From Gonatopus flavifemur (Eukaryota > Arthropoda > Insecta > Hymenoptera > Dryinidae), in contig JAFFJZ010000007.1 in the NCBI GenBank assembly GCA_018340375.1, forward strand, positions 26,944,001-27,008,000: a DNA stretch of 64,000 nt, read 5' to 3'. Under the pieces are notes generated by a model. The model ran no database searches. It was given only the letters and a program-made list of their open reading frames with translations, and was not told where the DNA came from. Numbering within the stretch: position 1 is the first letter of the stretch; each line of letters starts with the position of its first letter. Shown piece by piece: positions 34,000-45,825 of this stretch. A program made the position numbers and the translations under genes.

Positions 34000-36190
34000 T
34001 CTCAAAAATCCATATCCTAACGGATTCGGGTACACCCAATTTACACTAAGATCTTATCGCACATTTGTGAATATTTTACACCAAGTTAACATCAAAATAA
34101 CATTCAGCATAACGAAGAGGAATCCAACACCAACGCCCCAACATAACTGTACTGAATTCACTCTGAAATTGAAAATCAGAATCAATTTGAAGGTAATCAA
34201 GAGAGGAACATCGCGTGAACAGCACTTTTTTAAGATCTATGTCAAATATTTCATTACGAAAAAAGTCGCAGTATTTGTTGAACTCAAACTGAATACATTA
34301 TAATATTCAAGTTTGAATCAAGAAGAAAAAATTTTTGTCTTGTAAAACAAAACAAAACAAAAAGCGGCGAAATAGCCGCTGAAAGTTGACTACTCGTTTT
34401 TCCGCGCCAGAAAGTTAACTCAAGTTAATGGCTGGTTGAGTTGAAATGATCGTATACTGCATGGACCTAAAAGTATATTAAGACTGTTATAATAGAGATT
34501 AATTGTAACAATTTGTTGAAAAACAAAAAATCCATTATGTCTTAAAATGTTTCATCTTGTCTTTCTATCTCGAATTTTTGATTTTTCTGTTTCGTTCTTT
34601 GCTAAATTCAAATTCATGTAGTACGAAATTGTTTGTTCCATGAACAAAATTGAATTCGTTAATTTCAGACAAGTACAAAGACTTGAGCGTTTCCTTCTTT
34701 TCATAAGATCTCAGCGTTGTCCAGCGCAAGATAAAGGAACCAACTCTAAGCAACTGTGGCCTCGTCATTTTGTTGTTTTCACAACAATATAATTCTTTCT
34801 TGTACATTCGCATTTGAATTTTACAATGTAGTATATTTCAATCAACCGAATAGTTTTACTTTTTCTGTATGAAAATTTATAAAAAATCCGAAAGTCAAAA
34901 TGCATTTGAAAAACTATTCAGAAAAAAAATTAATAGTCAGGAAGCAAAATTATTCAATCAATGGTAAATGGTGGTGAATTTATGGGGAAATTAATTCTCC
35001 CTGTATGTTGAAGTGACTGTTCAAATGAAATTTACATCTTAGTTGCGCTGCATATGAAAATTATCAACACGGTATTGACACCACATCCGGATGAAAATTC
35101 CATCCAACGTAACAAAGGAAAATTCTACACTAAAATTACACCTTAACTGCACTAAATTCATGCTGATAAAATTTTATTTGCATATACTGCATGTTTTAGA
35201 ATTCATCATTCGGATTCCTGTGGTGTATTATCAAAATGCAATAATTTCCCGTTCGAGAAAAATTTTGTGGAGGCTTAATTTTTGAGCCATGAGCATTTTT
35301 AGATTTTTTTCAAATCCAAATAACTCAACAGCATTGTCTTCTACATTCTTGACCCCAACATCATCTTCTAAGTTGAAGAACGCCATTAACTTTAAATTAC
35401 TATAGCTTCGAAACGAAGAATGATAGGGTGATTGAGTTTTTTTCCAGAGATCCGGCGTTTTCCAACTTAGAGGGTGATGTTAGGGTCAAGAATGTAGAAC
35501 ACAATGCTGTTCAGTTATTTGCGTTTAAAAAAAATCTAAAAATGCTCCTGATTCGAAAACTAAGCCTCCAAAAGATTTTTTTCAGACGGGAAATTATTGC
35601 ATTTTGGCTGGAGAATACACCACAGGAATCCGAATGATGAATTCTGAAACACCCAGTAGATAAGGTGTATTACACCTTAATGCAACCATTTACATTTCAC
35701 TCCTATGTGGATTGCAAGGAATCAAAATTACATGCCAATCACGTCACATCCACATCGAAATACCATCCAACGTAACTAAAATCAGAAATCAAAATCCATA
35801 AGGAAGAAATTGCAACAAGACGAGAGAGAATCAGAAAAGGAAAGAAATTAATACAACCAAAATTGGAAAATTTGAATTAAAAAATTGGGAAATCATGGCT
35901 TGAAAAAATTAGATATAAAAATCTAAAAATCACAATTGAATTGGAGAATTAATGGAGTGACGATGAATGATGGGGAATTCACGGTGAAATGAATTGTTCC
36001 TATACCTGGATGTCACTGTTGACACTGAGTTTACACCGTAATTACATTCAATTGGAAACTTATGTACACGCTATTCACACGAAAATTAACATCAGAGTAC
36101 CACCCACCGTAACAAATGAGAATTCTACTTCAGAACCCCACAATGATTACATTAAATTCACACTCAAATTCAAATCCATACATCAATATC
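34000..36190. repeat. Four dispersed copies of an ACCATCCAACGTAAC-type repeat
   Basis: Segments at about 34040-34200, 34980-35180, 35690-35790 and 35985-36190 share wording such as CATCCAACGTAAC/CACCCACCGTAAC, AATTCTAC and TACATTAAATTCA. They look like old copies of one repeat spaced 250-950 bp apart. No ORF or terminal structure. Confidence 0.45.
35189..35656. repeat. Foldback element with ~195 bp arms
   Basis: The left arm (35189 to about 35385) and right arm (about 35453-35656) are inverted copies. The minus-strand right end reads TGGGTGTTTCAGAATTCATC, against ATGTTTTAGAATTCATC on the left. Shared blocks include CGGATTCCTGTGGTGTATT, AATGCAATAATTTCCCG and AACAGCATTGT. The centre is about 67 bp. 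A related half element is at 7774-7924. Confidence 0.85.
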
Positions 36191-36364
36191 AGTTTATTGA
36201 AAACAATATTGGAAGGGAAAATGAATGGTAAAACTCGAAAAGGTAGACCTAGGTTAAGTTATATAAAGCAAATTATACAAGATAAGGGTTGTCGTAAATA
36301 TGCAGGAATTAAGCGGTTAGCGGATAATAGACAGGGTTGGAGGATTTCATCAAACCAGTCATAA
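36190..36364 (+). pseudogene. RTE retrotransposon, extreme 3' tail (second copy)
   Basis: About 58 codons of the same RTE C-terminus as at 8430-8608 (SLLKTILEGKMNGK...GRPRLSYIKQI...LADNRQGW...SSNQS), ending TAA at 36362-36364. The next bases, AGACTGATTACATCATGACG, also match the other copy. Severe 5' truncation is normal for this class. Confidence 0.85.
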
Positions 36365-36384
36365 GACTGATTACATCATGACGA

Positions 36385-36690
36385 TGACATGAAAATGCGG
36401 TCGATCATAAAAAAAAAATCTAAAAAAACATTCAAACGAAAATTCTCCTACAATAAGAATTTTTATAAGATACAACAGGATATGCTTCACTTGAAAAAAA
36501 AAAGATGTGAAATCAATATGAGCTGCCGAGTACATTCGGTTATTCAAATGGTATGTGAACGATTTCTTGTACATTGTAACTTCAGTTTGTTTGAATTGTA
36601 TTGAAAGTGATTTATGATTGTATTAAATTGAAAATATGTAGTGGAGTGAAACAAAAATTAGGTTCAACCATTTGACATACTAGGAACAAC
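36385..36690 (+). repeat. Inverted-repeat unit, partner of 41640-41940
   Basis: Plus-strand sequence from CATGAAAATGCGGTC to CATACTAGGAAC matches the minus strand of 41640-41940 closely over about 300 bp. Shared blocks include AACATTCAAACGAAAATTCT and GATACAACAGGATATGCTTC. The pair bounds about 5 kb that contains the gene at 38.3-39.8 kb. Confidence 0.8.
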
Positions 36691-38150
36691 TCTGACTCAT
36701 TTGAAACTCAATGTGTTGATCGTTTCTGATATGTTTTGAAATTTTTCACATACTAGAAACAGCGCTGAGTTATTCCAAAGCAAACGTGTTAGTCGTTTCA
36801 AATAGATTTTGAAATCCACGTCCAGGGATGGGCAGCCTCAAATAATTTTCGACTCGATTACAGTAAAGGGTACGGAATACAAATTCACTCGGTGATATTC
36901 TGATGGAAAAGTAATGAATACAAATTCACTCGATATTTCACACATCCGCAGGGTAACAATTATAAATGTATTTTGTATTCGACAGTTGAATGTTACATAT
37001 ATTACAAATTAATTTTTCACTCGTATATGATCGAATTACAAATACGAATATACTCTGTTTCCTTGCAACAGCAGAGTAAAGAATTCATTCAAATTCATTC
37101 TGTACCTATTTTCCGTCTGAATATAAGACGAGGATGAGATGTATTTGCAATAGTATAATGACTGCATGAAACTGTGAGCTGAGTTCATACAATAAGAATT
37201 GTTTATTATACACATAATTTCATGACACTCTCAGACATTCGATGTTTTGAATTCGATTAAAATTATAATTTCCTCGGAACATACATTGGTTTTTGTGTTA
37301 CAGACTATTTAATTCATGGTGAGAATTCGAAAACGATCAACTAATGAAGAATGGTTAGGGATTACCCTATATGTTGTATATTCATGTTCGTGGCGATGTT
37401 CAAGCTACAATTTATAACCATGTAACCGTATTAATATCCATTTCAGAAATTAAAGATAGACTCCTATAATATATTGATAGCTCGATAACAGGATATTTTT
37501 TTTAACACAATGTTTATTCCATGATCATGTATTTTGCCACTCTTTCCTTCTCAATATTGAAACATAAAATACAAATTGCCTCATGCACTTTCAAAGCGTA
37601 AGTACGCGTCCGTATTGTAATCCTTATCTCCTCTCTTTTGAAATGGAAATTACAATTAGATTTTGTATTTCAAATTCCTAAACAGTGAAAGTACAATTCT
37701 ATTTTGTACTCGAAAGTGAAGAAAGCCTCAATTGGTATTGTATTTGATACTCTAAAAGAGTCAGAGTACAAAGTACAATTATATTTGGTGTTTTGTAACA
37801 AATAAAGTATTGAGAATAATTATACTTTTCACTTTGTATTTGGCGGAGTACATTCTTGCCCATCCCTATCCACGTCAATGCGGAACACTCGATGCAGCCG
37901 ATGAAGATCTCATCATCCAACATTTTGATCACATACTTTCAACGGAATTGTTTGAATACACTTAAGGCTCAAAACTCACGTAATCGGCCGGGCCAAGTGT
38001 ACCGCATTGACGTGGATTCCAAAATCTATTTGAAAAGACTAACACGTTTGGTTTGTGATGACTCGGCGCTGTTTCTAGTATGTGAGAAATTCCAAAACAT
38101 ATCAGAAACGATCAACACGTTGAGTTTCAAATAGGGCAGAGTTATGATTT
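36685..38150. repeat. Foldback element interrupted by a hAT insertion
   Basis: The left arm (about 36685-36822, continuing at 37877) and right arm (about 37998-38150) are inverted copies: ATGTGTTGATCGTTTCTGAT, CATACTAGAAACAGCGC and CCACGTCAATGCGG occur in both. Taking out the hAT element (36823-37868) and one TCCACGTC restores a continuous palindrome. Its right end abuts the downstream flank of the Cys-rich gene. Confidence 0.8.
36823..37868. mobile_element. Non-autonomous hAT element (1046 bp)
   Basis: Short terminal repeats CAGGGATGGGCA (left) and TAGGGATGGGCA (right, minus strand) are bracketed by a perfect 8 bp duplication TCCACGTC at 36815-36822 and 37869-37876. The interior is AT-rich with recurrent GAATACAAATTCACTCG wording and no transposase. 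It split an older foldback, which fixes the order of the two events. Confidence 0.9.
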
Positions 38151-38322
38151 GTCACGTCCAGGAACCTCCTACGAAGATGCCTTTCTTCGACATAGATCAG
38201 AATTGAAATTCATAGGTGAATTCCATTACTGATCTTGATTCATAGATATTTGATGGACCGGGAGAAATGAAAAAGTGAGACAATCTGATTCAAATGAGGT
38301 GAAAAATGAACAAATCAATTTA

Positions 38323-38786
38323 TTATAAAATATGATTTAAAATACATGACAAATTTCCTGGGTGGTCCCCAAATAACCTCATGCATTTAACTCTCTCATT
38401 CTCTTCTTTGGTAAACTTAATTTTACTAATGATATCTAAAGAAAACCTAGCATATTTGTGAACGAAATCCTTACATACTATACATTTGAAATATTCCTGG
38501 TTAGTTTTAATACATACATCACACCTACGTGGTAAGTTGGGTTTGTTACTATTATTATCTTCAAGTTTGAAATTTATCCTTCCTTTGGGTACTAATTTTA
38601 TAGCTTCGTTATACTCTTTGAGAAATTCTGTATATTTTCTCGTTTCCTTAATCATTTTATTGCGCGTCCTAGGTGCAGCTTTTTTATCTAATCCATCCCC
38701 ATGTGTATTCTTCAATCTTCGCTTATTAACGACGTGCCTTTTTGTTTCGCGTAAGTCTTTGATAATTGACTGGATGTCTCGAGTCA
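38323..38786 (-). CDS. Cys-rich 154-residue protein, unknown function (exon 2 of 2)
   Basis: Coding exon of a two-exon gene. The first base of the start codon is the last base of exon 1 (39610); the rest is the first two bases of this exon, so the mRNA reads CAAC-A|TG-ACT. Residues 1-75 are rich in Lys/Arg with a possible nuclear signal (KRHVVNKRR, 16-24). C89, C92, C102 and C105 form CX2C-X9-CX2C, with H110 nearby and two more Cys at 135 and 148; this would suit a small zinc-binding module. No signal peptide or membrane segment. The stop TAA (38323-38325) overlaps an AATAAA at 38319-38324. The acceptor CATTTCCAG lies directly upstream. A truncated relative is at 24424-24711. I do not recognise the family. 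It could be a fast-evolving lineage gene or part of an undescribed mobile element. Confidence 0.6.
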
Positions 38787-39609
38787 CTGGAAATGGAAAG
38801 AAAGAAAAAAAACTTGAATTTCTATATAATCAATTCCAAATTGGAAGATTATATAAAATGGATTGATGGGGGGCAAATTTATATTGTTGAAATGAAACCT
38901 ATGGCATAAGTGCAAATTTTCGAATTATTCAAATTCAATATGAGTTTATTTGAAATAATAGCCGCAAGTGCTATCATCATAACGAACCACAAGTGTTCTA
39001 ACTTATGACCACAAGTGTCATTCAATAAAAAAAAACATCTAATGTTCTGGTTCCACAAGTGACCCAAGACATAGATATTAGAAGGAGATATTAGATATGG
39101 AATTAGAATATACCTAATGTTCTGGTTCCTCAAGTGACCCAAAACATAGATATTAGAAGGAAATATTAGTTATGGAATTAGAATATATCTAATGTTCTGG
39201 TTCCTCAAGTGACCCAAAACAGATATTAGAAGAAAATATTAGATAATGTATTAGATTATACCTAATGTTCTGGTTCCTCAAGTGACCCAAAACATAGATG
39301 TTAGAAGGAAATATTAGTTATGGAATCAGAATATACCTAATGTTCTGGTTCCTCAAGTGACCCAAAACATAGATATTAGAAGGAAATATTAGATAATGGA
39401 TTAGAATATATCCAATGTTCTGGTTCTTCAAGTGACCCAAAACATAGATATCAGAAGGAAATATTAGATAATGGATTAGATTATATCTGATGTTCTGGTT
39501 CCTCAAGTGACCCAAAACATAGATATTAGAAGGAAATATTAGTTAGTAGAGTATCTCTATCTTGATTCCACAAGTGATTCAAATAGAGAAAAATTATATA
39601 TATACTTAC
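38787..39609 (-). other. Candidate intron (823 nt) with 75 bp tandem repeats
   Basis: On the minus strand it starts GTAAGTATAT and ends CTTTCCATTTCCAG, both strong splice signals. It holds the 75 bp array and decayed units (ACAAGTG motifs at about 38970-39020 and 39565-39580). Confidence 0.6.
39041..39545. repeat. Tandem array, seven units of 75 bp
   Basis: Units start AATGTTCTGGTTCC(T/A)CAAGTGACCC at 39041, 39116, 39191, 39264, 39339, 39414 and 39489. All but the 73 bp third unit are 75 bp. The last unit is incomplete. Identity between units is high. On the minus strand the 25-codon period is open across long stretches (GHLRNQNIRYILI...). It lies wholly inside the proposed intron. Confidence 0.95.
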
Positions 39610-39759
39610 TGTTGAATTGGAGTTTGTCGTCGGAATTTGGAATTAGAGTTTGTAGTCGAAATTTGGAATTAGAGTTTGTAGTCGAAATTTGGAATTGTAC
39701 GAATTGTAAAAGTTTAAGGTTCAATGTGACACTGTATGTTGAAGTTTGGAAAAACTAGT
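39610..39759 (-). other. Candidate exon 1 (5'UTR) of the Cys-rich gene
   Basis: From an initiator-like TCACT at about 39761-39757 to the donor AACA|GTAAGTAT. It contains no ATG in any frame, as expected if the start codon is made at the junction. Near its 3' end a 26 bp unit (AATTCCAAATTTCGACTACA...) is repeated about 2.5 times. Confidence 0.5.
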
Positions 39760-39785
39760 GAGGTATCAAAGGGCATTTCCTTGGG

Positions 39786-39794
39786 CTTTATATA
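39786..39794 (-). promoter_or_regulatory. TATA box of the Cys-rich gene
   Basis: TATATAAAG on the minus strand, about 33-35 nt before the TCACT initiator-like site. Position and sequence fit a focused insect promoter. Confidence 0.55.
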
Positions 39795-39799
39795 CTCTT

Positions 39800-41069
39800 T
39801 TAGAAGCTGACCTTTGAGTGGGGACTATTGCTTGAAAGAGAAGAAACAATGTTTTCTTTCTTTCTATGGTCTCAAGAGTTTTTTCTATACGTATTTTCTT
39901 ATGGTTAGATATTTTCTGAGGTTTCTTATGATTTTTAATGAATTTTTGGGCTCAACAATATCTCTGAAGTTCATAAAATAATGATGAATGAGGTGTGTAT
40001 AGCCTAATTAGGTCTTATCATTTATAATAACAAATGGTCATGCAATTTGAATGTCATATAAATTACACTTCTCAAACAACGATTTGGCAGCCAGAATTCT
40101 TATGGATAACTACATTGAAACATCATTTGCAAGATTGATTATTTATCAATAGTATTGTTCAAGAATTCAAATCAATGTTTGAATGTAGTTCATGGATATT
40201 ATTATTTGATAGTGATATGATAATTCATCACTCGTGTGATGAGTAAAATACTATCGTTGTATTTGTAAAGAATCTGCTGTTTTTTCAATGTTGTTTGTAA
40301 AGTGATAGCAGGGAATATTTGTTCAAAACATTTTTTAAAATAGGCTAATCGATGATTATATGATTTTTATTCAACTAATGAATGTAAACATCATTATGTT
40401 ATAGTTGGTCAGGATAGAAGATATGAGTATATAGTAAATTTTCAATGATAATTGTATTAATCAAAAGTTATTTTATATTCTAGTAGCCATGATCATTTCT
40501 GAAAGTGCACGTAGGCTAAGGTTTTTTCTATATAGACTTGAGAAGAGCATAGATTCGTGTTGCATAGCTAGGTAGCGAAACAACGCAGAGCATTGTTCTG
40601 GTCACAATTTTTTATACATGTTTCCCCATTGCATGGAACGGTTTTCGCTAAGTCTGTCACCCAGATGTTTACATAGTCTGCAGTGTTTGTATATAGAAAG
40701 GAATTCCTTGCATTATTCTTTCAATAATGATTCATAGTTTGAATTAGCTGAGTCTTTAATTGAATCAAAAGTGAAACATTTGATGAAGGTGTGTATACGT
40801 TTATATGTATGTGTATACATATTGAAAGTAAAGAGAGAGAGAGAGAGAAAAAGAAAGGAGTCGAAGAGAATAGAACAAAAGTAAAAAAATAGGTATATAT
40901 ATATATATATATTCATATGTATATGAATCTGAAAATGTAACAAGTATGTAACGAGAATGTTACATAGAAGAAAAGTGAAGGGTAAGTGTATATATATATA
41001 TATATATATACATATTTATATGTATATAAATTTAAAAATGTGGTGAGAATGTAATGAGAATGTTACAGA
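39800..41069. other. No gene; AT-rich with TA microsatellites
   Basis: TA dinucleotide tracts at about 40890-40912 and 40988-41012, and a GA-rich tract at about 40830-40855. Otherwise featureless. Confidence 0.5.
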
Positions 41070-41624
41070 TTTATGCAAGGATCATACACATATTAATTGT
41101 ACACGAAAAATGAAATCCAGAAGTATTTACACTCATCATTTTCGTCTACCATAATATTTTATGCAATGATTATTTGTGCACGTCTAATCAATTGACATAG
41201 AAATTGTACACGACATATTTTACAAGCTCCAAAAATGTAATCGACAAAAATTGTACACATATTGTTTATGCACAATCAGAAAATAAAATTAATCAGTATA
41301 TAATTATTGTACCCCTAATCTAATTCATAGTAATCATTCAATAAAACGAAAGAAATCTCTCATATGAATCTCATTAGGTGTACAATCATCATACACTAAT
41401 TAATTAAATTCTTTGTCCGTGCATGAAAACATGTGTACGATTTTTGTCAATCATTTTTTTTTCAAGCATGAAAAATATTTAGTGTACAATTTTCTTATCA
41501 AATAAATTCACGTGCAAAGCTTATGTGTTAGATATGAGGTATTAAAAAAAAATTATTAGTGTAAATACTTTTGGGCTTCATTTTTGTGTACAATCAATAC
41601 GTGCATGATTCTTACGCGCATAAA
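41070..41624. repeat. Foldback element (~555 bp)
   Basis: The left arm TTTATGC...ATCATACACATATTAATTGT...AGTATTTAC (41070 to about 41130) mirrors the right arm ending at 41624, which reads TTTATGCGCGTAAGAATCAT on the minus strand. It adjoins the inverted-repeat unit at 41640. Confidence 0.7.
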
Positions 41625-41639
41625 TCATACCCTGTCGTT

Positions 41640-41940
41640 TCTAGTATGTCGAATAGTTGAACCTGATTTTTGTTCCACTCCACTATATATTTTGATTCCA
41701 ATACAATCATGAATCACTTTCAATTCAATTTGAACAAACTGGAGTTACAATATACAAGAAATCGTTCACATACCATTTGCATAACCGAATGTACTTGGCA
41801 GCTCATATTGATTTCACATCTTTTTCTTTTTCAAGTGAAGCATATCCTGTTGTATCTTATCAACATCCTGATTGCAGGAGAATTTTCGTTTGAATGTTTT
41901 TTTAGATTTTTTCTAGGATTGACCGCATTTTCATGTACTT
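41640..41940 (-). repeat. Inverted-repeat unit, partner of 36385-36690
   Basis: Minus-strand copy of the repeat at 36385-36690. Identity is high and spread over the whole length. Class unknown; no ORF is preserved between the copies. Confidence 0.8.
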
Positions 41941-42943
41941 GGCGTTATTTTTATTGGGATTTCACATCTTTCTCTGAGTGTGTCCTTAACTAAACAAGAA
42001 TAAAATTCGAATGCTGATGTCTAATTTAATAGTGATCGTAGCAATGAAGAGAATGTTCTCAGATCATTTGTGATATGAGAAACCCACCTGGGTTTCCATC
42101 AGTCATCTCATCATTGGACAGCAATAGATAATCGACATCAAGAATACAGAACAAAAAGAAAGAAAAGTGAATTCCCATAAATCAGTACATATGTGCAGGA
42201 TTCCGAAAAGTGAATATTAGTTGACCGATAAGCTGGCGCTCAAAGCAGCCAACGATGTTTCAAGCATGTATTGTGCAAGAATTCTCATTGTTTTTAAAAT
42301 ATCATTGTTATGAGAACGAAACAAAACAGATCTTACAGACAGGGAAAACTTTCACACAATATGTTCAAGGTATCCTACAGAAACTTTTTGGTAAAACGAG
42401 AATTTGTACCATTTGGCATAGAGTTGAAAATAGTTTCCCAGCAAAAATGTTTCAATCACTCTTCAGGATTATTTTAAAGAGTATCTCAAAAAGATGTGAG
42501 ACATTCATTCATCATGCAACAAGGAAACCCGTATAGCACCGGACATTCTTACATTGCCTCTACGTTGCCCCCGCTTGGAATATCCGTTCATCCACGTCCT
42601 ATCCACGTCCATCATTTATCCACGGGGATGCGACGTGGAAGTCGGTGGATGTGCTGTTAGGGGAGAGATCTTCAAAATATCTGGTTAGGAGTATTTTTCA
42701 GTACTGTACAAACAATTTTTTAGAATTTTGTGAAATATCCATCAAAATCATTTCGATGATGAACATCTATTCTTAGATGTCACACAGCGCCATAGTCTCA
42801 AAAAAATTCTTAACGAAATACATATTTACAAATCAAGATCTGTGAGAGTGCAAATACGTGGGAATAAAGTCATTTGACTTTGATCTCAACCAGCACAAAT
42901 GATCAATTTGGATTTATAAAGACTTCCTAAAGAACTCTTGAAT

Positions 42944-43137
42944 AGTTCCCGTTATGCCAATCAATATGTATTCATTATGAATATTTTTAATTCAAAATGA
43001 GAACGTTATGAATGCCCGGACAATTGATTATGAAATCTCGATGTGAGTCCTTTCTGAACATTAAGTTGTTCATCAATAGTTCATTTTGAATTCAAGATAT
43101 TTATAATGAATACATATTGGTTAGCATAACGGGAACT
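42944..43137. repeat. Palindrome with 57 bp arms
   Basis: The arm 42944-43000 (AGTTCCCGTTATGCCAATCA...) is mirrored at 43081-43137 with a handful of mismatches; the loop is 80 bp. Outer flanks (AAGAACTCTTG, GCTGTATGGGA) resemble the CCCA..AGCAC MITE family. Confidence 0.75.
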
Positions 43138-43343
43138 CTTTGCGGGAACTTGTGTGCTGTATGGGATAATGCTCCAGGTAGCATAGAGTTTATTGATTAA
43201 TTCTTAAATAACTTTTTGAGAACTGTGGATTTTGAATGAAGTTTTTTGAGGATTCTTTATGAATTCCATGTTATCTGTGATTTGAGAACAATAAATTAAG
43301 TGAAAAGGAAGAAACTATTATGATTGTATAAGAAAACAGTTTT

Positions 43344-44520
43344 GTAAGAATAGAAATATCATTCAGCTTGAATGTAACAACAGGAGAGATGAAACTTCTG
43401 CAGAGATCATTTCAGAACAAATCGTATCTCCAGTCACACGAGTCAGGCTACTGATAGTTATTCTACAACAATTCTTATGATTTTAAACTCATTTATGACA
43501 TATATGATATCTTGAAATGGTTCACTTTCAAGTACTTGGTTTTTCATGAAATATTCGTATTTCAATTTTTGTTTATTTTCATAAAATTCTTCTCTCTAAT
43601 ATCATATGTGATCATGAGTATTTATTTCTACATAATTGTACTCTAACAGGGCTTCATTTTTGGGGACATATTAAAATGGAAGAAATTGCTCTTGAATGGA
43701 ATTTTCTTCCATTCTCAGCACATATTTGGTAATACAGACCTGCAGAAGTGAAAATATGTGAAGATGAAAGTTTTCAACATTGATGATATCAAAGAATAGA
43801 ATTATTCGGAAACAAACGTAATCAAAACTAAAGATAGAAGTTCGTAAGAATGGAAATGCAATTCAGCTTGAATGAAACAACTGAGGGTTCAAACTTGTGG
43901 AGAGAATATTTTAAAATCAATTCTATCTCCAGCTACACCAATCAGGTTGATTCTCATTCATTAAAAACAATATCCGTAATTGTAACATCATTTTCAACAT
44001 ATATAAAACTCCGAAATATTCTTTCTCTCATATAACTCTATTTTCAATTAAACATTTTCAATTAGAGATCTATATTCTCAATCATCTCAATTTCCAGATA
44101 ATTCTCCTCTGCATATCACTGTTGATAAATATCTATTCTCACATATTTTCACTCTCAAAAATCCTCATCATTAAATATATGTTGACATGAGGGGAAAAAT
44201 GGGAGGTTGAATAAAATTATTTCAATTTGTAACACATATTAAAGAATCATGATCTGTGAACATAAAAATATATGAAAAAAAAGATATTAAATATTCATGA
44301 TATTCGAGAATTGAATCATTTGAAAACAAAGATAGTGAAAGATAAGAATAAAAGTTTGTGAGAATAGAAATGTGATCCAGCTTGAATAGAACATCTGAGG
44401 AGATAAAACTTTGGAAGAAAACATCAGGAATGAATTTCGTCTCCAGTTGTATCAGTCAGGTTGACCTGCAGTTATTCTACAACAATTTTTATAATCAGAA
44501 TACTTTCGTATCTGCTCGAT
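43344..44520 (+). repeat. Degenerate tandem repeat, three units of ~510 bp
   Basis: Units start GT(A/G)AGAAT(A/G)GAAAT near 43344, 43844 and 44358. Each continues through CAGCTTGAATG/A and a CT-rich TCTCCAG...CAGG(C/T)T block. The middle unit has a 61-codon ORF that the others do not preserve. Confidence 0.7.
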
Positions 44521-44569
44521 TTTCGTCAAGTTGATCCTAAACAGTCTCCGTAATCATTCGTCAATTAGT

Positions 44570-45790
44570 CAGTCAAGTGCATCGGATGCAAAAATTTGTG
44601 TTATACCCACAGCGCTCCTGTCTTTTCTTCATTTCCTTTCAACGCTCCCTAATGATCATGATGGTAAGTGACATACAGATGTGTAGTACATCTGCGTCCT
44701 TCTTGCGTTTTCTTCATCTACCAGTGATTCTGTTGAAAGAATCTGATAGTAGTATACTTGACGCAAGGACCTGTTGTATATCCTGTGCGCTCCTGCGTTT
44801 TCTTAATTTTCCTATAACGCTGCATGATGATGTCACGTATGCATTGCATCCGTAACCTTTATATCATTCACGCAGTAGCACTTAACTTTGAGACCCAACA
44901 CATACACACACCCACACACACACACACCTACACCCCCGGCCCTACTCCAGGGAAATTGTGAGGAGAAGGGCGAAACCTAGATCCAGAACAAAAACAGAAT
45001 AAAGGACAGTCCGTTCTCAACTACCACAAATATCGTTTTCCTTTCGACCCAACCCGAATCCTTAACAATGATATTGATCATGATTGATTGATGATCGATC
45101 ATACTGGTATGTAATGTACAGATGTATGGTACACCTGTATCTTTCTCGCTTTTTCTTCTTCCACCAGTGATGGTATTGGAAGAATCTGATAGTAGTATAC
45201 CTGATGCAATGACTCGTTGGATATCCACTATGCTCCTGTCTTTTCTTCATTTTCTCACGACGCTACCTATTGATATTGATCCTTCTGGTACATGATATGC
45301 AGATGCATGATATATCTGCATCTTGCCTGTTTTTCCTTCATCCACCTGTAATCCAACTTGAAGAATCCAGGGATTCATTATCAATTGAATCCACTTTGTA
45401 AACTGTAATGCAAATAGATAGTGGTGATAGCAAACTCACAGATCTATGGTATATTCGGTTCATTTTGTTTCTTTCTTATCCCCCTGAAACACTACGCGAA
45501 GAATCTGATACCAGCATCGGATAGATCTGTGGTATATCCACTGCACTTTTGCCTTTTCTCCATTCGACTATAAAGTCACTGAATGAGATTGATAGTGACG
45601 ACAGCTAGCATACAAATTTGTGGTACGTCTGCTTCATTTCTGTTTCGTTTCCAGCCACCTATGATTCCACTCCAAGGAACTGATGAGCCCAGCATGTTGT
45701 AAGAATCTGTGGCATATCTATTCTGTTTTCGCCTTTGAAAAAATCGCTTTGATATACTTCAATGTGACTGAAGTAACTGGAGACCAACCT
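44570..45790 (-). repeat. Degenerate ~190 bp repeat array, minus orientation
   Basis: Recurring blocks, read on the plus strand, include GAAGAATCTGATAGTAGTAT, TCCACT(A/G)(T/C)GCTCCTGTCTTTTC and ACAGATGTATGGTACA. The same unit appears in the opposite orientation at 48440-48830. Units have diverged but often stay open on the minus strand (SDSSNTITGGRRKSEKD wording at about 45105-45160). It may derive from a repeated exon or a satellite. Confidence 0.6.
44897..44932 (+). repeat. CA microsatellite
   Basis: Interrupted (CA)n tract followed by CCCCCGGCC. Confidence 0.85.
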
Positions 45791-45825
45791 CAACTTCTAC
45801 CGTTGTTAAACTATTCACATCTCTT

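Noticed and set aside
39041..39545. Regular 75 bp array considered as CRISPR
   Set aside because: There are no unique spacers; units are contiguous near-copies, and the DNA is clearly animal. It is a tandem satellite.
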